Origin: Halomonas huangheensis
Lineage (GTDB): Bacteria > Pseudomonadota > Gammaproteobacteria > Pseudomonadales > Halomonadaceae
DNA length: 64,000 bases
Direction: 5' to 3'
NCBI RefSeq assembly: GCF_001431725.1
Contig: NZ_CP013106.1
Span: 310,001 to 374,000, forward strand
The notes under the pieces were generated by a model. The model was not told the DNA's origin and did not search any database. It worked only from the letters and a program-made list of their open reading frames with translations. Shown one piece after another: positions 1-7,190 of the stretch (position 1 is its first letter; every line of letters begins with the position of its first letter). The position numbers were made by a program, and so were the translations under genes.

Positions 1-258
1 GTAAGCATCTATTCGCTGCTGAGGAGTTGTCAGCAGGTCGAGATGGTGCGCACCATTCTCGGCGGCCCGGCGGATGGCCTGTGAATACAGGTCTGCCTTG
101 CTGGAGAAGTGGGCATAGAAAGCACCGCGCGTCATGCCCGCCTGACTCATCACTTCATCAATGCTGACCGCGTCGAATCCTCTGGATGTGAAGCAGCCTG
201 CTGCTGCGTCAAGAATTCGGGCGCGGCTGGTTTCCTTGTGTTGGGCATTCCAGGGCAT
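1..258 (-). CDS. TetR/AcrR family transcriptional regulator, N-terminal part (cut by window edge)
   Basis: The first 86 codons are visible and the gene runs off the left edge. The translation begins MPWNAQHKETSRARILDAAAGCF and contains the classic TetR helix-turn-helix block, with SIDEVMSQAGMTRGAFYAHFSSKADLY at about residues 34-58. This is the N-terminal DNA-binding domain; the ligand-binding C-terminal domain is outside the window. I chose the ATG at 258 because GGAG lies 8 nt upstream. The gene is divergent from a glutathione S-transferase, and a perfect inverted repeat lies between them, so it probably represses itself and its neighbour. The effector cannot be read from this part; regulation of electrophile or drug detoxification is an inference from the neighbour. 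Confidence 0.9.
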   Translation of the reverse strand, partial: MPWNAQHKETSRARILDAAAGCFTSRGFDAVSIDEVMSQAGMTRGAFYAHFSSKADLYSQAIRRAAENGAHHLDLLTTPQQRIDAY

Positions 259-288
259 GGCGATCACTCCAGTCGTGAGAGAACAGGG

Positions 289-308
289 AATATGTTCTTG
301 AACATATT
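289..308. promoter_or_regulatory. Perfect palindrome, probable TetR operator
   Basis: The arms AATATGTTC and GAACATATT are exact reverse complements, separated by TT. The palindrome sits between the divergent tetR start (258) and the GST start (377). Size, symmetry and place are typical of a TetR-dimer operator. Binding is inferred. Confidence 0.6.
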
Positions 309-376
309 GTGGTCGCGACCAGACTGGAGAAGCAAGACGGTGATAGGCGCCGTCACTGACAGCGAGGAAACCCGCC

Positions 377-1030
377 ATGGCATCAGTGCAGATTATAGGA
401 CCTTCGTTCAGTAACTTCGTGCGTAGCGTCATGCTGGCTTGTTACGAGAAGGGGATCGAATTTCGTCAGAGCATGGAATATCAAGGCGAGCAATGCGCAC
501 CGGGAACGCTGGCGTTGGAGAAGCTTAACCCGTTCGGCAAGATGCCGGTGCTGGTGCATGATGGACTGGTGATTTTCGAGACCGTGGCGATCCTGCGTTA
601 TCTGGACCGTGAATTCGAAGGCCCCGAACTGCAGTCCGGGAATAGTGCGCAGCTCGCCTTGATCGACCAGTGGAGTTCGGCCTGTGCCAGTCAGGTTGAT
701 CGAGCCGTGGTGCGTGAGTATCTGCTGGAGATCATCAAGCCACTGTTCCAGGGCGGAGAGGTCAACAGGCAACGACTCAGCGATGCCGAACCCGGTGTTG
801 CAAAGGTGCTGGCGATAATGGAGCGCCAGTTGGGTGAGGAGGGCTTCCTGATTGGCGATCAGTTCAGTATTGCAGATGCCTTGGCGGCACCGATGCTGGA
901 TTACCTGCTCAGACAGGCAGATGCTCAGGCGTTGGTCGCTGATGTGCCACGAGTGCAGGCATATGTCGAACGACTGAGAGCGCGGGAGTCCGGTCGCCGA
1001 GTATTGGTCGCGCCGGACTTTTCGCTCTGA
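377..1030 (+). CDS. Glutathione S-transferase family protein
   Basis: A 217-residue cytosolic protein of the usual GST length. Residues 1-80 form the thioredoxin-like domain: GPSFSNFVRSVML at the active-site turn, NPFGKMPVLV with the conserved cis-proline (about P57), and the glutathione-contacting ETVAILRYLDREF. The remainder is the all-helical C-terminal domain with the SIADALAAPMLDYL N-capping motif. The family conjugates glutathione to electrophiles or acts as a glutathione-dependent isomerase or reductase; the substrate is not predictable here. It is divergent from a TetR regulator and probably induced by that regulator's ligand. A long antisense frame at 383-1078 is a shadow. Confidence 0.9.
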   Translation: MASVQIIGPSFSNFVRSVMLACYEKGIEFRQSMEYQGEQCAPGTLALEKLNPFGKMPVLVHDGLVIFETVAILRYLDREFEGPELQSGNSAQLALIDQWSSACASQVDRAVVREYLLEIIKPLFQGGEVNRQRLSDAEPGVAKVLAIMERQLGEEGFLIGDQFSIADALAAPMLDYLLRQADAQALVADVPRVQAYVERLRARESGRRVLVAPDFSL

Positions 1031-1052
1031 GCCGTCGGATAGGGGGAGTTTG

Positions 1053-1982
1053 CTAGCCGACGATGGCCAGCATGCCACTGAGGTAGAGTGGAATCACGAC
1101 AGGGGCGGCCAGGGTAGTGATCAGCACCGCCAGGGCGCCCTTTTCCGGTGCAATGCCCAGCTCCATGGCCACCACCACGACATTGGCGGCCATTGGCACC
1201 ACGCCTACCAACAGCAGAGCCAGTCGCAGGTCCGGCGAGAGCCCGACAACACTGTCCAGCAGTAGTACAGCACCCAGCATCAGTGCCGGCCAGAGTAGAT
1301 AACGCACGCCTACGCAGGCACCAATAAAGCGCCCGTCCAGCGAGCGTAGCGATACCCGACCCAGTGTCATGCCGATGATCATCATGCCCAGCAGGGTATA
1401 GGTGGAGGGGAACACATTCAGCGCCTCGGTGATCGTACTGGGCACCTCGATCCCCAACATTTCAACGAGCAGCGCGGCAAGAAAGGCATAGATCAGCGGC
1501 AGACGCGCGATCTTCAACAGACTGTCACGCACCGAGAAGCGTCCGCGAGCACTCAGATAGAAGCCGACAGTGAATTCATAAAGCGTCACGCCGAGTACGC
1601 AGAACAGGTAAACGGTCACTCCCTCCGGTGGCAGCAGTACCAGTGCCACTGGCAGGCCAAAGTACCCGGTATTACCGGTGCCGGCAGAGAAGGCCAGCAC
1701 TGCGCCTTCTTCATCCGGTAGCCAGCGTTTGGCCAGCGCATTGACCACTAGCGCCACCAGGCTGGCGAGAACGAACAGTGAGGCGGTAAGGCCCAGCCAG
1801 GCGGGTGTCGGTCCGCCCAGTACCAGAGCACGAAAGAATGTCAGTGGGGCGATCAGGTAGATCAGGAGCGTGGCAATCGGGCGTGGGTCGACCTTCAGGC
1901 GACGCGCCGCAAGCACACCAAGCGCCACGAAAGAGAGCAATGTCCAGAGGGGGCCCATCAGGGCGGTAGGGTCGAGTGCCAT
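1053..1982 (-). CDS. AEC family transporter (auxin efflux carrier-like permease)
   Basis: A 309-residue, very hydrophobic protein with about ten predicted membrane segments in two halves, the AEC/MleP fold. Recognisable features are the N-terminal LLSFVALGVLAARRLKVDPRPIATLLIYLIAPLTFF and the mid-protein GNTGYFGLPVALVLL, the conserved glycine/proline crossover of the family. Bacterial relatives move malate, malonate or other organic acids, but substrate cannot be assigned. ATG at 1982 has AAGGA about 10 nt upstream. It converges with the GST gene across only 22 bp and is divergent from metF. Confidence 0.85.
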   Translation of the reverse strand: MALDPTALMGPLWTLLSFVALGVLAARRLKVDPRPIATLLIYLIAPLTFFRALVLGGPTPAWLGLTASLFVLASLVALVVNALAKRWLPDEEGAVLAFSAGTGNTGYFGLPVALVLLPPEGVTVYLFCVLGVTLYEFTVGFYLSARGRFSVRDSLLKIARLPLIYAFLAALLVEMLGIEVPSTITEALNVFPSTYTLLGMMIIGMTLGRVSLRSLDGRFIGACVGVRYLLWPALMLGAVLLLDSVVGLSPDLRLALLLVGVVPMAANVVVVAMELGIAPEKGALAVLITTLAAPVVIPLYLSGMLAIVG

Positions 1983-2093
1983 GCGATGATGTCCTTATCC
2001 AGAGAGGGATCATGATGCCGAGACTCGCGGCTGTTGTCATTGGATCGCCAGCGACGTCTTCAGATCGCTGGCCTTTATAAGATATGGATATTT

Positions 2094-2144
2094 ACCGGCC
2101 GGTTCTTATATGAATGGAATTGATAGTGTCCGGTGAAACTTTCA
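2094..2144. promoter_or_regulatory. Two palindromes in the AEC transporter-metF divergent region
   Basis: ACCGGCCGGT (2094-2103) is a perfect palindrome inside an AT-rich stretch. TGAAACTTTCA (2134-2144) is a perfect 5-1-5 palindrome whose ends, TGAA and TTCA, are those of MetR half-sites, but its 3-nt spacing is shorter than the classical 5-nt spacing. Either could control metF or the transporter. Assignment to a protein is speculative. Confidence 0.3.
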
Positions 2145-2264
2145 TTGGTCGACTCGTCCAGCAGTCGTCACAATGGTCACACTTCAAGGATGCCGCGGGG
2201 TCGATTGCGCATCCACATAATGATCCGATTTCATGCCGCCGACAGCTGCGACGAGGAACATGCA

Positions 2265-3113
2265 ATGAGCGCACAAGAGCATCCGCTGGGTATCAGCTTT
2301 GAATTCTTCCCGCCCAACACCGACGCCGGGCGTGAAAAGTTGATGCATACCCGCGACATGCTGGCCGAGCGCAACCCGCGTTTCTTCTCGGTGACCTATG
2401 GTGCCGGTGGTTCGACCCAGAACCGCACCATCGATACCGTCAATGCGGTTCGTCAGTGTGGTATTTCCACGGCGCCGCACCTGTCCTGTGTGGGCAGCGA
2501 GAAGGCCCAGCTGCGTGACTTGCTGCACAGCTATCGGGACCAGGGCATCGACAATCTGGTGGCACTGCGCGGTGATCTACCATCTGGTATGGGTGGGGTT
2601 GGCGAGTTGCGTTATGCCAACGAACTGGTGGAGTTCATCCGTGAGGAAACCGGAAATCACTTTCAGGTTGCCGTCGCGGCCTATCCCGAGTCCCACCCTC
2701 AGGCACCGGGCTTCGAAGCCGATCTGCAGAACTTTGCGCGCAAGGTGAACGCGGGCGCCGATCTGGCTATCACCCAGTATTTCTTCAACGCCGACTCCTA
2801 CTTCCACTTCGTCGAGCGTGCTCGCCAGCTGGGTGTCGAAACCCCGATCGTGCCGGGGATCATGCCGATTACCAACTACAGCAAGCTGGCGCGTTTTTCC
2901 GATGCCTGCGGCGCTGAAATCCCGCGTTGGATTCGCAAGCAGCTCGAAGCCTATGGAGATGACAGCGAGTCGATTGCCGCCTTTGGTGAGGAAGTGATTT
3001 CGCGCCTGTGCCAACGCCTGCTGGATGGTGGAGCACCGGGCCTGCATTTCTACACGCTCAATCAGGCTGCTCCGACACTCAAGGTCGTCGACAACATCTG
3101 TTCGACGCGCTGA
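2265..3113 (+). CDS. metF: 5,10-methylenetetrahydrofolate reductase
   Basis: A 282-residue TIM-barrel flavoenzyme that reduces 5,10-methylene-THF to 5-methyl-THF, the methyl donor for methionine synthesis. Family landmarks are FEFFPPNTD near the N-terminus with the catalytic Glu (E13), TYGAGGSTQNRT, PHLSCVGS, NLVALRGDLP and ADLAITQYFFNADSYFHF. I chose the ATG at 2265 (GAGGAAC at about 2253-2259). The upstream in-frame extension from 2133 looks non-coding and lacks homology to MetF. No ahcY gene lies beside it, unlike many proteobacteria. A strong terminator follows. Confidence 0.97.
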   Translation: MSAQEHPLGISFEFFPPNTDAGREKLMHTRDMLAERNPRFFSVTYGAGGSTQNRTIDTVNAVRQCGISTAPHLSCVGSEKAQLRDLLHSYRDQGIDNLVALRGDLPSGMGGVGELRYANELVEFIREETGNHFQVAVAAYPESHPQAPGFEADLQNFARKVNAGADLAITQYFFNADSYFHFVERARQLGVETPIVPGIMPITNYSKLARFSDACGAEIPRWIRKQLEAYGDDSESIAAFGEEVISRLCQRLLDGGAPGLHFYTLNQAAPTLKVVDNICSTR

Positions 3114-3164
3114 GGCAGCACCGCGTCGTACGATGCAACCGCACAACAACAACGCTGGACACGC

Positions 3165-3204
3165 AAAGGACCCGGTAGCAAAAGCTACCGGGTCCTTTCT
3201 TTTT
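3165..3204. terminator. Bidirectional terminator between metF and the TRAP permease
   Basis: AAAGGACCCGGTAGC, loop AAAA, then GCTACCGGGTCCTTT form a perfect 15-bp stem followed by CTTTTT. Because the stem begins with AAA, it can serve both convergent genes. Confidence 0.95.
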
Positions 3205-3219
3205 ACGCCAATTAGAGCT

Positions 3220-5406
3220 TCAGCTTGAGGTTGCCGGTCTGGCGCCGTTGCCTCGAGCACGCTGCATGGCGAACAACGCGCCAGCGATGACCAGACCGGC
3301 GACGTCGGTGTAGATACCGCCGTAGATCAAGAACAGTGCGCCGATGAGCATCACCAGCCGTTGCCAGGCCTTGACCGGTCCGAAGAACCAGGCCTGAACC
3401 GTGGCGGCGAGCAGGACGATGCCCAGAGTTGCGGTCAGACCGACGCGCAGGATCTGCAACCAGCTGCCTTCCATCAGCATGGCCGGGCTGTAGAAGAACA
3501 TGAACGGCACGATAAAGGCGGCGAGGCCGATCTTGAACGAGGCTACCGATGTGCCCATCGGGTTGTCGCCGGAAATTCCAGCGGCCGCATAGGATGCCAA
3601 TGCCACCGGTGGTGTGATCGCCGAGACCACCGCGAAGTAGAATACGAAGAAGTGTGCGATCAGCGGTTCGATGCCGATGTTGATCAGACCTGGAGCGACC
3701 ACCGAGGCAGCCACGGCATAGGCGGCGGTTGTCGGCATACCCATCCCCAGCAGGATGCTGATGCACATGGCGAAGAACAGCGCCAGTAATTGGCTGACGC
3801 CGGCGAGGCCAAGCAACAGTGACGAGAACCGGGCGCCGACACCAGTCAGCGCAATGACACCAACAATCAGGCCGGCGCAGGCACAGACGGCGATGATCTG
3901 GATCGCCATGGTGCCGGCGAGGTTGAGAGCCTTGATGATCTCGCGTACGCCCATGCGGTAGGGCGATAGCCAACTGACCACTGCCGCGGATGCCGTTGCC
4001 AGGGTGCCGGCACGGATGACCGAGTAGCCCATGAACAGAGCGGCGATCAGGATAATGATCGGGGCGAACAGGTAGACCTGCTTGACCAGTTTCGAGAACT
4101 GCGGAATCTCATCCTTGCGCATGCCGCGCATGCCCTTGCGCGCGGCCTCGAAGTCGACCATGAAGTAGATCGAGGCGAAGTACAGGATCGAAGGGATAAG
4201 CGCAGCGATCGCGATCTCGGTGTAGGGAATCCCGGTCACTTCGGCCATGATGAAGGCGCCCGCTCCCATGATCGGCGGCATGATTTGGCCACCGGTGGAA
4301 GCGGCCGCCTCGATGGCACCAGCACTGCGTGCAGGGTAGCCGACCTTCTTCATCAACGGGATGGTCAGTGAACCAGTGGATACCACGTTACCGGCACTGG
4401 TGCCGTTGATCATGCCCATCAGGCCTGAGGCGAAGATTGCCACCTTGGCGGGGCCACCACGGGCACGACCGGCACCGGCAAAGGCGAAGTTGACGAAATA
4501 GTCACCGACCCTCGAGGCCTGCAGGAAGGCGGCAAAGATAATGAACAGAATGATGTAGGTCGAGGACACTGCAGTGGTCGGGCCGAGGATCCCGGCATCG
4601 GTGTAGACCTGACTGAAGAAGCGACCGAGTCCGAGGCCCGGATAGCCGAGGAAGCCCGGTAGCATCGGGCCGAGAAATACATAGCCAAGAAAGATGACGG
4701 CAATGGCCACCAGTGCCAGACCGGCGACGCGACGGGTCATCTCGAGAATCAACAGCGAACCGGCGATGGCAGCCCAGGTAATGCCCATGGGCGCAAATGA
4801 AGTACCGGTGGAGGCGCGTAGCGGACTGTTGAAGACGGTCAGCAGATAGATTGTGACTGCGACCGAACCAAGGATCAGTACGATGTCAGCCACTACCAGG
4901 CGATCACGCGCCTGGCCCGGTACCCAGGACAACAGAATGGCACCACAGGTGGCGGCGATCAGTGGCGCGCCATAGTGCCAGTTCTCGATGACAGGATCGA
5001 TACGCAATGCGCCGTCCGCCATGGTGTAGTACATCATGATCGAGCGGATCAGGGCGTAGGCCGCAGGCACCAGCAGTACAAGAGCGGCCAGGTCCGGCCA
5101 GCGCAACCCCGTGGACTTCCCTTCCTCTGCAAAGCGTGAGCCAGCATAGAGACCGAAGCCCAGTACCAGCGCTCCACAGACGTGCAGAATGCGGAACGAC
5201 CAGGTCTCGATCGGATAGAGGTTCAGCGATATCAGGTGGAAGCTCGCATAGGCGACGGCAAGGGCGCCGAACAGCCACCATTTCCAGCCTTCGTAAAGTC
5301 GGCGATTGGCCTCGACAGGTTCGTCGTCGACACCTTCCACCAACACCGGAGAGGCTTCCTGTTCGGATAGACGATCGTGCTGAGAGTTTTCGGGAGTATG
5401 GGACAT
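3220..5406 (-). CDS. TRAP transporter fused permease (TAXI-associated, DctQM-like)
   Basis: A 728-residue polytopic inner-membrane protein. A cytoplasmic acidic N-terminus (about 40 residues) is followed by about four helices corresponding to the small DctQ subunit, then the large 12-helix DctM domain. DctM-type landmarks include MINGTSAGNVVSTGSLTIPLMKKVGY, GGQIMPPIMGAGAFIMAEVTGIPY and GMGMPTTAAYAVAASVVAPGLI. The fused form is typical of TRAP systems that use a TAXI receptor, and such a receptor gene lies directly upstream on the same strand (77 bp gap). Solute uptake is driven by a Na+ gradient in the family, which suits a halophile. Substrates of TAXI systems are usually dicarboxylates or amino acids; the actual one is unknown. 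Confidence 0.95.
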   Translation of the reverse strand: MSHTPENSQHDRLSEQEASPVLVEGVDDEPVEANRRLYEGWKWWLFGALAVAYASFHLISLNLYPIETWSFRILHVCGALVLGFGLYAGSRFAEEGKSTGLRWPDLAALVLLVPAAYALIRSIMMYYTMADGALRIDPVIENWHYGAPLIAATCGAILLSWVPGQARDRLVVADIVLILGSVAVTIYLLTVFNSPLRASTGTSFAPMGITWAAIAGSLLILEMTRRVAGLALVAIAVIFLGYVFLGPMLPGFLGYPGLGLGRFFSQVYTDAGILGPTTAVSSTYIILFIIFAAFLQASRVGDYFVNFAFAGAGRARGGPAKVAIFASGLMGMINGTSAGNVVSTGSLTIPLMKKVGYPARSAGAIEAAASTGGQIMPPIMGAGAFIMAEVTGIPYTEIAIAALIPSILYFASIYFMVDFEAARKGMRGMRKDEIPQFSKLVKQVYLFAPIIILIAALFMGYSVIRAGTLATASAAVVSWLSPYRMGVREIIKALNLAGTMAIQIIAVCACAGLIVGVIALTGVGARFSSLLLGLAGVSQLLALFFAMCISILLGMGMPTTAAYAVAASVVAPGLINIGIEPLIAHFFVFYFAVVSAITPPVALASYAAAGISGDNPMGTSVASFKIGLAAFIVPFMFFYSPAMLMEGSWLQILRVGLTATLGIVLLAATVQAWFFGPVKAWQRLVMLIGALFLIYGGIYTDVAGLVIAGALFAMQRARGNGARPATSS

Positions 5407-5483
5407 GCGTCAGTACCTTGGGAAAAGCAGCTGGACGGCATCCGGCAACGAACTGAGTGCCGGATACCGACTCATTCAGGCGA

Positions 5484-6464
5484 TTACTGCTTGATCAGAG
5501 CAGGGTCGATCTCATAGCCGTTTTCCTCGTACCAGCGAGCGGCACCCGGATGGAACGGCAGTACGGTGTTGTACTTGATGTTCTCGGGAATGGTGGTCGC
5601 CGCACTGCGGTGCACGTCCATCATCTTGTCATTGTTTTCCATGGTCACCTTGGTGACTTCGTAGACGAAGTCTTCCGGCAGATCACAGCCGGCGATGGCG
5701 AAGTTCCACATGGAAACCGCGCGTGCGTCGTGGTCAAGCGTGGTGTAGGTGCTGGCCGGGATGCTGAAATCGGACACCGGGAATTTGTCCATGACCTTCT
5801 GCTGCTCTTCCTCGGTGAACTCGATGATGTTGACGTCGGTCTGTACCTCAAGCTGGCTGACCGCGGGAATCGGGATGCCAGCAGCGAAAGCGACCACATC
5901 CAGCAGGCCATCCTGGAGCTGTCCGCCAAGGTCGGACCAGCCGCCGTTGCGACGCTCGAAGTCAACGCCGAGCTCCTCGAGAATCGCCGGGAAGTAGGTG
6001 TCGGAGGTGGAGGCTGCCGGGCCGAAACCGATACGTGCACCGTCCGGGATCTCGGAGATTGAGGTGATGCCGCTGTCGCTGAGTGTGGTGATCGAGAAGG
6101 GCGTCTCATACATCGGGAACAGCGCACAGACGTTGTCCATCGCAACGCCGGGAGCCAGTGGGCTCTTACCGTCGACCGCATCGGCGGCAGGGCCCATGGT
6201 GGTCAGACCGAAGGCAACGTCGCCGCCGTGCACCAGCGCCAGGTTCTGAGTCGGGCCACCGGTGACTTCGCCGCCGCCGGAAATGTCCAACTGGTCCGCC
6301 ACCAGGTTGGCCCAACCAGAACCGTATACGAAGTAGGTACCGCCCTGACTGGCGGTACCCACGGTAAAGCTCTGCGGCCAGTCTTCACGGTCAGCCTGAG
6401 CGGTGCCGGCGATCAGTAAAGTCGAAGCGAGCGCGCCAGTAATGATCCGGGTAGTGGTGCTCAT
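5484..6464 (-). CDS. TAXI family TRAP transporter solute-binding protein
   Basis: A 326-residue periplasmic receptor. The Sec signal peptide is clear, with probable cleavage after TAQA at residue 24. The mature part begins with the TAXI-family core FTVGTASQGGTYFVYGSGWANLV and continues with GGPTQNLALVHGGDVAFGLT, RIGFGPAASTSDTYFPAILEELG and a C-terminal HPGAARWYEENGYEIDP motif typical of TAXI receptors. It is acidic, as expected for a halophile exoprotein. It delivers the ligand to the fused permease encoded immediately downstream. A sigma-54-type promoter lies about 90 bp upstream. Confidence 0.95.
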   Translation of the reverse strand: MSTTTRIITGALASTLLIAGTAQADREDWPQSFTVGTASQGGTYFVYGSGWANLVADQLDISGGGEVTGGPTQNLALVHGGDVAFGLTTMGPAADAVDGKSPLAPGVAMDNVCALFPMYETPFSITTLSDSGITSISEIPDGARIGFGPAASTSDTYFPAILEELGVDFERRNGGWSDLGGQLQDGLLDVVAFAAGIPIPAVSQLEVQTDVNIIEFTEEEQQKVMDKFPVSDFSIPASTYTTLDHDARAVSMWNFAIAGCDLPEDFVYEVTKVTMENNDKMMDVHRSAATTIPENIKYNTVLPFHPGAARWYEENGYEIDPALIKQ

Positions 6465-6549
6465 GGAATATCTCCCATTGCGATGCGATTGTGGTTATGT
6501 CGTGTTCGCGGCCCTCGAGTCGAGGAGCCGCCGGTAACACTTTTGTAAC

Positions 6550-6565
6550 GCAAGGGGTATGCCAA
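6550..6565 (-). promoter_or_regulatory. Sigma-54 (-24/-12) promoter for the TRAP operon
   Basis: Read on the minus strand the sequence is TTGGCATACCCCTTGC. The GG and GC doublets have exactly the spacing of the -24/-12 consensus TTGGCACN5TTGC; only the C/G pair after GGCA and the last base differ. It points at the TAXI gene (start 6464). The expected start site is near 6538, giving a leader of about 75 nt. A DctD-like sigma-54 activator is encoded in the window at 12226-13611. Confidence 0.65.
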
Positions 6566-6608
6566 GGCATTTTTTTACATTTAAAAACAATAAAGAATAA
6601 TAAGTTTG

Positions 6609-6671
6609 TTCGACAAAAGTCGAAAAGGATTCAGTGGTGAGATTCTGGAAGTCCGCACGTTTGGGCGGACT
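6609..6671. promoter_or_regulatory. Inverted repeats upstream of the sigma-54 promoter (candidate activator sites)
   Basis: TTCGAC-AAAA-GTCGAA (6609-6624) and AGTCCGC-8 nt-GCGGACT (6650-6671) are perfect inverted repeats located 45-105 bp upstream of the -24 element, where enhancer-binding proteins usually bind. The two do not share a sequence, so at most one is likely to be the activator site. The rest of the gap, 6672-6848, holds nothing I can assign. Confidence 0.35.
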
Positions 6672-6848
6672 CAGTGTGTGGATTTCCGCACGCTGACGGC
6701 ATGCGTGCCGAATTCAGGGGGCAAAGAGCCAGGCAAGAACGGGGAAGAAAGGCAGCAAGGGAGACGGACACCGTCCGTTGGAACAGCATCCGCTGGGATT
6801 GGTGTGAATGGCTGGCGTCCAGGTCCTGTAGTCAGGATCCTGGAGCTT

Positions 6849-6890
6849 GGGTTTCAAGAGCCGGGTTTCAAGAGCCGGGGTTCAAGAGCT
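6849..6890. repeat. Three tandem copies of a 14-bp unit
   Basis: GGGTTTCAAGAGCC occurs twice in a row (6849-6862 and 6863-6876), followed by the variant GGGGTTCAAGAGCT (6877-6890). The array abuts the stop codon of yheV and shares one base with it. No function is apparent. Confidence 0.85.
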
Positions 6891-7138
6891 TAGTGTCGTG
6901 TGCTGGGGTCGAGGATTCTGACCGGTTGTAGCTGGTCGCTCGGCGAGCTTTCACGCGGCTGATTGACGCGCGTGGACAGTTCGTCGATGGCATCATCCTC
7001 GATTGCCAGCTGTTCGAAGAAATCACAATTGACGCACTCGCGGTAACGAATACCGTTCTGCTCCCAGGCTCGGATGCGGTCCATCTCCGCGCAGCGAGGA
7101 CAAACGACACCAGCAATAAAGCGCTTTACAACAGCCAT
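6890..7138 (-). CDS. yheV: YheV family putative zinc-ribbon protein
   Basis: An 82-residue protein, somewhat longer than E. coli YheV. It has the family signature KRFIAGVVCPRC near the N-terminus and a second pair in RYRECVNC, giving four cysteines (C13, C16, C35, C38) arranged as a zinc ribbon. The C-terminal 40 residues are polar and probably disordered. I chose the ATG at 7138, preceded by GGAGG at good spacing; the longer upstream frame runs into prlC. It lies just downstream of prlC, an arrangement also known in Pseudomonas. Its biochemical function is unknown. Confidence 0.9.
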   Translation of the reverse strand: MAVVKRFIAGVVCPRCAEMDRIRAWEQNGIRYRECVNCDFFEQLAIEDDAIDELSTRVNQPRESSPSDQLQPVRILDPSTRH

Positions 7139-7151
7139 CAGGGCCTCCGGT

Positions 7152-7180
7152 AGTGGCCACCGAGTGGAAGGGTGGCCACT
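7152..7180. other. Perfect hairpin between prlC and yheV
   Basis: AGTGGCCAC, 11-nt loop, GTGGCCACT form a 9-bp stem in the 52-bp gap. There is no T-run on either strand, so it is more likely a processing or stability element than a terminator. Confidence 0.5.
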
Positions 7181-7190
7181 GGTAAGTGTA

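Noticed and set aside
2104..2264. S-adenosylhomocysteine or SAM riboswitch before metF
   Set aside because: No recognisable riboswitch core or pseudoknot pairing was found, and ahcY is not adjacent.
2133..2264. N-terminal extension of MetF
   Set aside because: The 44 extra residues do not resemble MetF, and a good ribosome binding site precedes ATG 2265.
5457..6062. 201-codon open frame antisense to the TAXI receptor
   Set aside because: Shadow of a well-supported gene with signal peptide and family motifs.
6606..6931. Small rightward open frames upstream of yheV
   Set aside because: They include the tandem repeat, lack a good start signal and overlap the yheV stop region; no family resemblance.
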